The notes beneath the pieces were generated by a model. That model ran no database searches, had not been told where the DNA came from, and was given only the letters and a program-made list of their open reading frames with translations. Below, piece by piece: positions 1-5,297 of a stretch of 23,197 bases of DNA; the stretch's first letter is position 1, and every line of letters starts with the position of its first letter. The translations under genes and the position numbers were made by a program. The stretch spans positions 1-23,197 of the IMG/VR virus record IMGVR_UViG_3300020428_000090. One strand, 5' to 3'. This DNA comes from a virus.

Positions 1-61
1 TAATGGCTCGCGATGCTTCGTCGAGCTTGTTCCCGGTGCAGCTAATTATTAAGTGATTCAT
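1..61 (-). CDS. Start of a minus-strand phage gene (20 codons visible)
   Basis: The first 20 residues read MNHLIISCTGNKLDEASRAI and then run off the left edge of the window. The ATG at 61-59 has AAGGAG eight bases upstream (69-74 on the plus strand), so the start is secure. It follows the minus-strand gene ending at 98, and the two probably share a transcript. The pattern of a short hydrophobic strand, then S-C-T-G-x-K-L-D and an alanine, recalls the opening of DUF6884-type phage proteins. Twenty residues cannot establish that, so no function is assigned. Confidence 0.7.
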   Translation of the reverse strand, partial: MNHLIISCTGNKLDEASRAI

Positions 62-76
62 GTTGTGTCTCCTTAT

Positions 77-90
77 GCCCCCGAAGGGGC
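77..90 (-). promoter_or_regulatory. Intercistronic hairpin with cUUCGg loop
   Basis: In the minus-strand transcript this reads GCCCC-UUCG-GGGGC: five perfect GC pairs closing the extra-stable cUUCGg tetraloop. It lies between the stop codon of the 171-residue gene (98-100) and the ribosome binding site of the next gene (69-74). No run of U follows, so it is not an ordinary intrinsic terminator. A role in mRNA 3'-end protection, processing, or tuning translation of the downstream gene is inferred from position. Confidence 0.65.
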
Positions 91-97
91 GGTTAAG

Positions 98-613
98 TTA
101 AATCGCTATCGCGTCCGCATACAACTTGACAACGTCCGTTGGCCTTTTGAATGACGCTTCGGCCATGAAGGTGACGGCCAGCCTGTCTACTCCGTGGATG
201 ATGATATCGCGGCCATCAGGCGTCTCACCGACCTTCAGAAAGGTATACTCGACTGCATCTCCGCTCGCATCGCGCAGTTCAGCCGTCAACACGGACCTTT
301 CGGGATGATTAAGGTCGAAGCCCCTCTCACCGACAGAAATTTTAAGATCGAATTTTTGAGTTGCGATTCTCAGCTCTGACCAGCCCTCGCAACCGGCGTA
401 GTTTTTAATTTCCTTCACGCTTAGATTCTTGCCATTCACCACGAGTCGGATAGCTGACTGATCAGTCGTGTAGTCATAAACATATTCACAGTGCAATCCA
501 ATAGAAGGATTTCGGAAGCCGACTGCCAGTGCAACGGCAGTGTCGTGATCTGGAACATTAATTGTGGCTTCGTGCGAACTGTTGTCAATCTTTGCTTTTG
601 TGAGGTCGTTCAT
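98..613 (-). CDS. Hypothetical phage protein, 171 aa
   Basis: I do not recognise this protein. The ATG at 613 has AGGAGACACAAA directly upstream, almost the same leader as the next minus-strand gene, so start and strand are well supported. The product is soluble-looking: there is no signal peptide or hydrophobic segment, only mixed charge and many beta-prone stretches. It has only two cysteines (about residues 42 and 74). It is the only complete minus-strand gene in the window and is transcribed away from the replication block, from a promoter facing that of the DNA polymerase. In virulent phages such divergent small genes are often early host-takeover or anti-defence genes; here that is inference from position only. 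Confidence 0.75.
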   Translation of the reverse strand: MNDLTKAKIDNSSHEATINVPDHDTAVALAVGFRNPSIGLHCEYVYDYTTDQSAIRLVVNGKNLSVKEIKNYAGCEGWSELRIATQKFDLKISVGERGFDLNHPERSVLTAELRDASGDAVEYTFLKVGETPDGRDIIIHGVDRLAVTFMAEASFKRPTDVVKLYADAIAI

Positions 614-679
614 TTTGTGTCTCCTAGTTGTTGTCGTTTAGTCACTTTTTTCGCCGTGCCTCTCCCGAAGCACATGTGT

Positions 680-708
680 ATTATCCTATGTATTGCATAG
701 TAAATCAA
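680..708 (-). promoter_or_regulatory. Sigma70-like promoter for the minus-strand genes
   Basis: On the minus strand, TTGATT (708-703) and GATAAT (685-680) are separated by exactly 17 bases. These match the host consensus TTGACA and TATAAT at four and five of six positions. Transcription would begin near 673, inside the perfect palindrome CACATGTG (671-678), about 60 bases before the ATG at 613. No other good promoter is visible for these genes. Confidence 0.6.
686..700. promoter_or_regulatory. Operator-like dyad CTATG-N5-CATAG
   Basis: CTATG at 686-690 and CATAG at 696-700 form a perfect 5-bp dyad with a 5-base centre. It fills most of the spacer of the minus-strand promoter and covers the -35 box (694-699) of the plus-strand promoter, so a dimeric protein bound here would touch both. 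The helix-turn-helix protein encoded at 3768-4070 is one possible ligand, which is inference. Confidence 0.4.
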
Positions 709-723
709 TAGAATAACTATAAA
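694..723 (+). promoter_or_regulatory. Sigma70-like promoter for the DNA polymerase block
   Basis: TTGCAT (694-699) and TATAAA (718-723) are separated by 18 bases, giving a reasonable host-type promoter. The -10 overlaps TAACTATA (714-721), an octamer seen again twice at 4931-4948 in the other large noncoding region. The leader would run about 40 bases to the ATG at 769. The transcript would cover the overlapping replication genes to at least 4070. Confidence 0.5.
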
Positions 724-768
724 TAAAGTAGTTTTTTCTCAATTAATTTCAGATAGTTGGAGACATTT

Positions 769-2541
769 ATGCGAGTAGTTTTTGATCTTGAGACGGATGG
801 TCTTCTACCTGAGCTCACCAAGATCCATTGCATTGGTTTGAAGTACATTTCGAGTGAGCTTTTCTATGAAGACACTGAGCTGCGCTTTACTCCCACCGGG
901 AAGCTGGAGGCATTAGCTGCGCTAGAGAAAGCTGACGAGATCATTGGTCACAACATCATTGCTTTCGATATCCCGGCGATCAAAAAGATTTACCCAGAGT
1001 TCAGCCCCAAAGGAAAGATCACAGACACTCTTGTGTTAAGCCGACTCATCAAGCCAAATCTTTCTGAAGATGATCGCCTCGTAATGTTCAATAAGCCCTT
1101 CCCAAAAAGTCTCTATGGCTCGCATAGTTTGACTGCTTGGGGACTAAGGCTTGGCAACCTCAAAGGCGACTACAACGGTGGCTGGGAGAAGTTCTCCGTC
1201 GAGATGGCAGACTACTGCAAGCAAGACGTGAACGTAACCACGCAGCTCTATGAGCTCTTAATGCAAGCAAACTTTGATCCGAGATGCGTTGAGCTAGAGC
1301 ATGACTTGGCAGAGATCTGTGACCGCATTGGCAACGCCGGGTGGACATTTGATTCTAAGAAAGCTGGTGAGCTATATGCTCAGTTCTGTCAGCGTCGATC
1401 AACTTTGAGTATGCAGCTCGGTGAGCTCTTTGAACCTTGGCAAGAGGAAGAAGAGTTCATTCCAAAGCGAGACAACAAGACCCGGGGCTATAAGAAAGGT
1501 GTGCCATTCATAAAGAAGACAACAGTCCACTTTAATCCGAACAGTCGCCAGCACATAGCCCACTGTCTCAAGACTAAATATAAGTGGAAGCCAAAGGAGC
1601 TCACGCCAACCGGGGAAGCCAAGATTGACGAAAGCACGCTCGGGGAGCTGCCTTACCCAGAAGCAGGAAAGCTAGCTGAAATGTTTCTGTTGCAGAAGCG
1701 AATCGGCATGTTAGCGGAGGGCTCTAATGCGTGGATGAAGCTCGTCAATGGCGACACAAGGCTAAGACATCAGATCATCAGCGGCGGCACTGTAAGCGGC
1801 AGAGCTGCCCACAGGAATCCTAATTTAGGCCAAGTGCCCGGACTCCAAAGCCTCTATGGCAAAGAGTGCCGAGAGCTCTTCACTGTGCCGCAAGGATGGG
1901 TGCTGCTCGGAGCTGACTTGAGCGGCCTTGAGCTCAGATGCTTGGCGCACTATTTGTCTGCTTGGGATAACGGTGACTACGCCAATGAGATTATGTCAGG
2001 TGACATTCACACTAAGAATCAACATGCAGCTGGGCTGCCCTCAAGAGCTGAAGCAAAGACCTTTATTTACGCGCTGCTCTACGGTGGTGGCAATCGGCTC
2101 ATAGGCGACATCGTGGGCAAAAGCTCCGTTGTTGGGGCAAAGCTCAAGAGAAACTTTGAGCAAGCAATACCGGCTTATAAGAAGCTCCAAGAGAAGCTCG
2201 GCAGCACACTCCGTGACCGAGGCCACATTAGAGGTCTGGACGGTCGCAAACTGACAGTGAGGAGCGAACACAAAGCGCTCTCGCAGCTGCTCCAGAGTGC
2301 CGGGGCAATTCTCTGCAAACAATGGGTAAAACTTATCGATGACTGCTTAGATCCAAAAGACGCTTACATCGTTGGCTGGATTCACGACGAAGTACAAATC
2401 GCAATCCGAAATAAGGAGTTAGCAGAACATGTCGGTAATCAATCTGAACGAGTGGCGCAAGAAGCTGGCAGAGCGTTCAACCTCAAAATTCCCATCGAAG
2501 CCGAATGGAAAATCGGGCAAACGTGGGCAGACACTCACTGA
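769..2541 (+). CDS. Family A DNA polymerase, T7 gp5-type, with 3'-5' exonuclease
   Basis: This is the replicative DNA polymerase, 590 aa. The start is the ATG at 769, six bases after GGAG, rather than the in-frame TTG at 757. The proofreading domain shows D6-x-E8, D67 in GHNIIAFD and D153 in YCKQD. The polymerase domain has motif A GADLSGLELR (D383), motif B with R426, K430, Y434 and Y438, and motif C WIHDEVQ (D540). The final WADTH parallels the T7 C-terminus. Y434 occupies the position of E. coli Pol I Phe762, where an aromatic residue is usual in virulent phages. T7 gp5 is 704 aa. The difference lies mainly in the thumb: where T7 carries its long thioredoxin-binding loop, only about 30 mostly charged residues precede FNPNSRQHI. 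Processivity may therefore not depend on host thioredoxin. Confidence 0.97.
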   Translation: MRVVFDLETDGLLPELTKIHCIGLKYISSELFYEDTELRFTPTGKLEALAALEKADEIIGHNIIAFDIPAIKKIYPEFSPKGKITDTLVLSRLIKPNLSEDDRLVMFNKPFPKSLYGSHSLTAWGLRLGNLKGDYNGGWEKFSVEMADYCKQDVNVTTQLYELLMQANFDPRCVELEHDLAEICDRIGNAGWTFDSKKAGELYAQFCQRRSTLSMQLGELFEPWQEEEEFIPKRDNKTRGYKKGVPFIKKTTVHFNPNSRQHIAHCLKTKYKWKPKELTPTGEAKIDESTLGELPYPEAGKLAEMFLLQKRIGMLAEGSNAWMKLVNGDTRLRHQIISGGTVSGRAAHRNPNLGQVPGLQSLYGKECRELFTVPQGWVLLGADLSGLELRCLAHYLSAWDNGDYANEIMSGDIHTKNQHAAGLPSRAEAKTFIYALLYGGGNRLIGDIVGKSSVVGAKLKRNFEQAIPAYKKLQEKLGSTLRDRGHIRGLDGRKLTVRSEHKALSQLLQSAGAILCKQWVKLIDDCLDPKDAYIVGWIHDEVQIAIRNKELAEHVGNQSERVAQEAGRAFNLKIPIEAEWKIGQTWADTH

Positions 2542-2815
2542 TTCTCAGCTCGCTCACATCGAAGCGTGGACCGAAGAGATGAGTGACTTGATCAGTATTT
2601 ACTTTGTCCTCGATTCGTCCAAGAAAAGCCCCTTCACAGTGAAATCTAAGTTCGCCCGGGACTGCGCTGAATGGATCGGGTTTTGTGCTTCAGAAGGCTT
2701 CATCACGACGAAAGTGGACCATCAAGCGTGGGACAACAAGTGGCGCATCACAGTAAGTGGAAATCAACTACACAGGGATCTAGAAGATGAACTCAGTCAA
2801 CTCACTAAGCAATAA
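2429..2815 (+). CDS. Hypothetical protein, 128 aa, overlapping the polymerase gene
   Basis: I do not recognise this protein. The ATG at 2429 follows AAGGAGTTAGCAGAAC, a good Shine-Dalgarno sequence lying inside the polymerase gene, so the first 38 codons overlap the polymerase C-terminus in another frame (113 bases). The N-terminal 35 residues are basic (RKK, SKxxxKxxGKRG). The rest forms a compact acidic-to-neutral domain with W48, W82, W100 and W105. An alternative start is the ATG at 2578, inside EEMSDL, but it lacks an equally good ribosome site. Its place between polymerase and exonuclease suggests a role in DNA replication or nucleic acid binding, which is inference. Confidence 0.75.
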   Translation: MSVINLNEWRKKLAERSTSKFPSKPNGKSGKRGQTLTDSQLAHIEAWTEEMSDLISIYFVLDSSKKSPFTVKSKFARDCAEWIGFCASEGFITTKVDHQAWDNKWRITVSGNQLHRDLEDELSQLTKQ

Positions 2816-3545
2816 GACTACGCTGCTCATAGACGCTGATCTGTACCTGTATCGGAGCCTTGCGGCTGTAGAGGAGGTCGTAGATTGGGGTGACGATGTC
2901 TGGGCAACTTGGGCTGATCATAAGCAAGCCAAGAAGGCATTTGAAAGCCAGCTCAAGCGCTTCTGTGACAAGCTACAGACTGATCACATGATCATGTGCT
3001 TGAGTGGTGCGGATAACTTTCGCAAGAAGGTTGACCGTGGATACAAAAGTGCTCGAAAGAAATCTCGAAAGCCTCTGGGCTATCCAGAGTTCGTGACGTG
3101 GTGCAAAGAGCATTACTTCTGTGCTTTCGAGGATCAGCTTGAGGCTGACGATGTCATGGGCATCCGGGCAACGACTCCAGAGCATGACTGCATCATCGTG
3201 TCTGACGATAAAGACATGCTCACGATACCGGGCAGAATCTATCGCCCAATGCAAGACGAGCTCGTGCATCAGTCAAAAGAGGACGCAGACCGTCAGTTCT
3301 ATTTGCAGACGCTCACTGGTGACAACGTCGATGGCTACGCTGGCTGCCCGGGGATTGGGCCAGTGAAAGCCGAAAAGATCCTTGGACCACGCCCAGATTG
3401 GGGACTCGTCGAACGTGCGTTCACACAGGCAGCTCTGCCACTCAGCTATGCCCTCCAGCAAGCAAGGCTCGCTCGGATACTTCGCTATGAAGACTGGGAT
3501 GACATCAACAAACAAGTGAGGCTATACCGCCATGAAGCTGACTAA
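2787..3545 (+). CDS. 5'-3' exonuclease, T7 gp6 / FEN-type
   Basis: This is a 252-residue flap/5'-exonuclease of the PIN-like fold, which in T7-like phages removes RNA primers and degrades host DNA to supply nucleotides. The visible metal-binding acidic residues are D16 and D18 (LIDADLYLYR), E119, D121 and D122 (LEADDVMG), D140, D141 and D143 (SDDKDM) and D179/D182 (GDNVDG). The segment GCPGIGPVKAEKIL after GDNVDG is the helix-3-turn-helix DNA-binding element of this family. The start overlaps the previous gene by 29 bases and the end overlaps the next by 14, so translation is probably coupled. The adjacent T7-type polymerase fits the T7 arrangement. Confidence 0.93.
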   Translation: MNSVNSLSNKTTLLIDADLYLYRSLAAVEEVVDWGDDVWATWADHKQAKKAFESQLKRFCDKLQTDHMIMCLSGADNFRKKVDRGYKSARKKSRKPLGYPEFVTWCKEHYFCAFEDQLEADDVMGIRATTPEHDCIIVSDDKDMLTIPGRIYRPMQDELVHQSKEDADRQFYLQTLTGDNVDGYAGCPGIGPVKAEKILGPRPDWGLVERAFTQAALPLSYALQQARLARILRYEDWDDINKQVRLYRHEAD

Positions 3546-3780
3546 ATATGACCGAATGCAGACCACCCGATATGGGAAAGAGCGAATGCCTTGGACCAAT
3601 AAGATGGGCGAAAGAACTTACTTTTGGACAACTAAAACGTGTGGCATTTACTTTGCTCACCTATGCAGACATCACCCACAAGATAAGCCAGATCCCGACT
3701 GCGAAGAGTGCAAAGGGCAAGAGCAACAAAAGTACTTAACGAATATCAAATGGAGGCACTACAAGAAATGGGCAACTTAA
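3532..3780 (+). CDS. Small basic Cys/His-rich protein, 82 aa
   Basis: I do not recognise the family. The ATG lies in the last codons of the exonuclease gene and the stop overlaps the next gene, the tight overlap typical of this operon. The sequence is basic and aromatic-rich (several W and Y). It carries C37, C45, H47, H48, C57 and C60, including a CxxC (CEEC), which could bind one zinc ion. A DNA-binding or small nuclease function would suit the replication neighbourhood but is not shown. A competing frame at 3548-3739 lacks a ribosome site and a Cys/His pattern, so I prefer this one. Confidence 0.65.
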   Translation: MKLTKYDRMQTTRYGKERMPWTNKMGERTYFWTTKTCGIYFAHLCRHHPQDKPDPDCEECKGQEQQKYLTNIKWRHYKKWAT

Positions 3781-4070
3781 CCAATACAAAGACAATGACG
3801 CTAAATCGTGAGCTGCAAGAGCGAGTCGAGAATGCAGTTGCTGGCAACACAACGAAGAGCATCAAGCTAGCTGAAGATGCTGGTGTTCACTTTAATACCG
3901 TTGCTCGATTAAGACGAGGCGAAAACTTATCTATTGATACCCTCGCAGCAATCGAGAACGCATTGAACAATCGAGATGACCGAGCTGCTAGAGATCAACG
4001 ACTCGCAGTTCAGCTTAACCAAGAGAGCGCAGCACGCTTCAACAGTATGTATTGCGTTGACTGCGACTAA
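3768..4070 (+). CDS. Small helix-turn-helix DNA-binding protein (XRE/Cro-like), 100 aa
   Basis: This is a probable transcriptional regulator. I start at the ATG at 3768, 11 bases after GGAGG (3752-3756); a longer reading from GTG at 3708 has no such site. Residues 30-66 read as a helix-turn-helix: KSIKLAEDAGVHFNTVARLRRG, followed by ENLSIDTLAAIENALN, the usual helices 2 to 5 of the XRE/Cro fold. The C-terminus is charged and ends with YCVDCD. It overlaps the upstream gene by 13 bases. Candidate binding sites are the dyad at 686-700 and the CTGAGTGTTCC-like repeats at 4140-4990 just downstream. A Cro-like protein in a phage without visible lysogeny genes suggests early/late switching, which is inference. 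Confidence 0.75.
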   Translation: MGNLTNTKTMTLNRELQERVENAVAGNTTKSIKLAEDAGVHFNTVARLRRGENLSIDTLAAIENALNNRDDRAARDQRLAVQLNQESAARFNSMYCVDCD

Positions 4071-4220
4071 ACAGAGTTCTAACTGGAAGACGTTCCTTAG
4101 ACGCTCTCAGCGGTGAGTGTTAAAAAATGCAGATGAAGTGCTGAGTCTTCCTTATTCATACGCATAATACAGCGAATCTGTGAACCGCTATTAATTTCTA
4201 GAAGACGGAGAACGAGACAC

Positions 4221-4583
4221 ATGAGTATTGATGATGCAAAGCCAAGCGAGTGGGATGCACTGAGAAGCGGCTATAAGATTACTGAGACTATCAGCGAGCC
4301 CGGGCAAACAGATGTAGTGAGATGCCCTGAGCACTATCGGGATGGTGACATCGAGTGCATCGATGCGCTGCGGTCCATGACTACCAAAGAAGAATTCATT
4401 GGCTACTGCCGCTGCAATGCAGTCAAGTATGTCTGGAGACTACCGCACAAAGGCAAGAGCAACGCAGCTAAGATTCAAGACGCTGAGAAGGCTATCGTCT
4501 ATCTGGAGTGGCTAATAGAAGCAATGAAAGAAAGACGTGATGACATCAGACACTTTGAAGATCGGTCTCTAGTTCATCCGTAG
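4221..4583 (+). CDS. DUF3310 family protein (T7 gp1.7-related)
   Basis: This 120-residue protein matches the DUF3310 signature: HYRDGDIECIDAL at about residues 39-51, then NAVKYVWRLPHKGK and a helix beginning DAEKAIVYLEWLIE. The family includes the C-terminal part of T7 gp1.7, a nucleotide kinase acting on dTMP/dGMP, so a role in nucleotide metabolism or in sensing nucleotides is possible. No Walker motif is present and the biochemical activity is not deducible here. GGAG lies ten bases before the ATG. It is separated from the upstream gene by 150 bases that hold copies of the repeated motif and only a weak candidate -10 (CATAAT, 4163-4168). Its UAG stop lies within the inverted repeat that opens the downstream noncoding region. 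Confidence 0.88.
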   Translation: MSIDDAKPSEWDALRSGYKITETISEPGQTDVVRCPEHYRDGDIECIDALRSMTTKEEFIGYCRCNAVKYVWRLPHKGKSNAAKIQDAEKAIVYLEWLIEAMKERRDDIRHFEDRSLVHP

Positions 4584-4936
4584 TTAGCTGAGTGTTCCCC
4601 GGCTGCTGTGGATTGGGCTCAATTGTGACGATCCCGGAGACACCCAAGTTCGCCTAGCCTTGTCTGACAGCAACCGAGGAACCTTGGGGATACTACAGAA
4701 AACCTACGCAAAAGACCACAAATTCAATTGTACTGACCTATAGGAGAGATGATCCTTAACCGACACTCTCTCGACTCTTAGGATACCGACTAGGGCTCCT
4801 AGCTGCTCAAGATTACATGAGTGTAGGACTTGGGCTAACCAGATCTATGACAAGGGCTTTGGTGTATCTATTAGAGATAATATCAATGACATATTACTTA
4901 TAGAAACACTCAGCTCTTGGAACACTCAGCTAACTA
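4581..4936. repeat. 18-bp perfect inverted repeat, arms 320 bases apart
   Basis: TAGTTAGCTGAGTGTTCC at 4581-4598 is the exact reverse complement of GGAACACTCAGCTAACTA at 4919-4936, and a G-U pair (4580 with 4937) would extend it. The left arm begins at the UAG stop codon of the DUF3310 gene. In RNA this would be a long stem closing a domain of about 356 nt; in DNA it would be a pair of opposed binding sites. Confidence 0.85.
4731..4750 (+). promoter_or_regulatory. T7-like promoter core candidate (CTATAGGAGAGA)
   Basis: CTATAG at 4738-4743 is followed by GAGAGA, closely resembling the T7 class initiation region CTATAGGGAGA. The bases further upstream do not match T7 well, as expected if a different polymerase reads it. 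It lies in the noncoding region before the virion genes. No phage RNA polymerase gene is in this window, so the assignment is conjectural. Confidence 0.25.
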
Positions 4937-4950
4937 TAGATAACTATAGA
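4931..4950 (+). promoter_or_regulatory. Tandem TAACTATAGA repeat, promoter-core candidate
   Basis: The decamer TAACTATAGA occurs twice head to tail (4931-4940 and 4941-4950). ACTATAGA is also the core of T7/SP6-type promoters. TAACTATA recurs at 714-721 in front of the DNA polymerase gene. The first copy partly lies in the right arm of the inverted repeat. A weak host-type reading also exists (TTGGAA 4917-4922, 18 bases, TAACTA). This is the best candidate start for the late operon that I can find, but it remains weak. Confidence 0.3.
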
Positions 4951-4960
4951 GTCATCTATG

Positions 4961-4980
4961 GTCAATAGCTTTGTATTGAC
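4961..4980 (+). other. Hairpin GTCAATA / TATTGAC
   Basis: GTCAATA (4961-4967) and TATTGAC (4974-4980) pair perfectly around the loop GCTTTG. The right arm also belongs to an alternative stem, TTGACTG (4976-4982) with CAGTTCAA (4993-5000, one bulge), so the two cannot coexist. No T run follows, so it is not a terminator. Confidence 0.5.
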
Positions 4981-5027
4981 TGGAGTGTTCGTCAGTTCAA
5001 CGAATGTGTGCCAAAGAGGAAGATACC

Positions 5028-5049
5028 GAAGAGAGACTGAAGAGAGACT
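5028..5049 (+). repeat. Perfect 11-base tandem repeat GAAGAGAGACT x2
   Basis: GAAGAGAGACT occurs twice without a gap (5028-5038, 5039-5049). The second copy contains the segment that resembles the 5' strand of a group I intron P7 helix. The first copy offers an alternative partner for the same downstream sequence. Confidence 0.8.
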
Positions 5050-5220
5050 AAGGATCGGTCCCAATTCCTAAACAACAAATCCAACCCTATTCCAATAAAT
5101 TTTTCGATTTCGGCCGGATAGTCCTGCAGATGATACGGATTCGATATCCTTTGGCAGAGATCATGAACTACATCAATGACTTAGGAATCTACTGTCGATC
5201 TTTTGGGACTCCAGCGCCCT

Positions 5221-5257
5221 AAATCGAGCCCCATTGGGCCTAATCTCAAGTCGATTT
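5221..5257 (+). other. Compound hairpin with a competing upstream pairing partner
   Basis: AAATCGA (5221-5227) pairs with TCGATTT (5251-5257), enclosing GCCC-CATT-GGGC (5228-5239). The same AAATCGA is also perfectly complementary to TCGATTT at 5104-5110, so two exclusive folds are possible. A run of seven A, not T, follows, which argues against a terminator. Confidence 0.5.
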
Positions 5258-5273
5258 CAAAAAAATGTTAAAG

Positions 5274-5297
5274 GTTGTCGTTGTTGTTGTTGTTGTC
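5274..5297 (+). repeat. GTT/GTC triplet microsatellite
   Basis: Eight consecutive triplets read GTT, GTC, five GTT and GTC. The tract ends 11 bases before the ribosome site of the mini-gene at 5323. It is untranslated if that start is right. It may be an unstructured leader segment keeping the ribosome site open; this is inference. Confidence 0.85.

Larger units (their letters stand above)
4140..4990. repeat. Dispersed CTGAGTGTTCC-like motif flanking the DUF3310 gene
   Basis: Copies: gctgagtcttcc at 4140-4151; gctgagtgttcc at 4587-4598; the reverse complements gaaacactcagc at 4903-4914 and ggaacactcagc at 4919-4930; and shorter matches tgagtgtt at 4114-4121 and gagtgttc at 4983-4990. All are in noncoding sequence and both orientations occur. 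They sit just downstream of the helix-turn-helix gene. They could be operator sites or origin iterons; nothing in the sequence decides between these. Confidence 0.5.

Noticed and set aside
718-725. TATAAATA, identical to the T4 late promoter box
   Set aside because: That box needs T4-type sigma and clamp factors, of which nothing is seen here. The bases are better explained as part of a host-type -10.
3548-3739. Alternative 63-codon frame overlapping the Cys/His-rich gene
   Set aside because: No ribosome site, no recognisable pattern, and it conflicts with the tightly overlapping frame 3532-3780.
4100-4125. Hairpin ACGCTC / GAGTGT as terminator of the replication operon
   Set aside because: Six weak pairs including G-U, followed by A-rich rather than U-rich sequence.
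4817-4903. Short hydrophobic frame from ATG 4817 (about 28 residues), possible lysis peptide
   Set aside because: No Shine-Dalgarno sequence, and it lies within the repeat-rich noncoding domain.
5134-5152. tRNA T-arm-like sequence GGATTCGATATCC
   Set aside because: No matching acceptor, D-arm or anticodon arm at the right distances. The bases pair better as a simple hairpin.
5052-5222. Open frame of 56 codons without a start at its head; from ATG 5130 it gives 30 residues (MIRIRYPLAEIMNYINDLG...) faintly like the C-terminal part of serine recombinases
   Set aside because: There is no ribosome site, it is short, and the similarity is only a loose pattern. Worth remembering if relatives carry a longer gene here.
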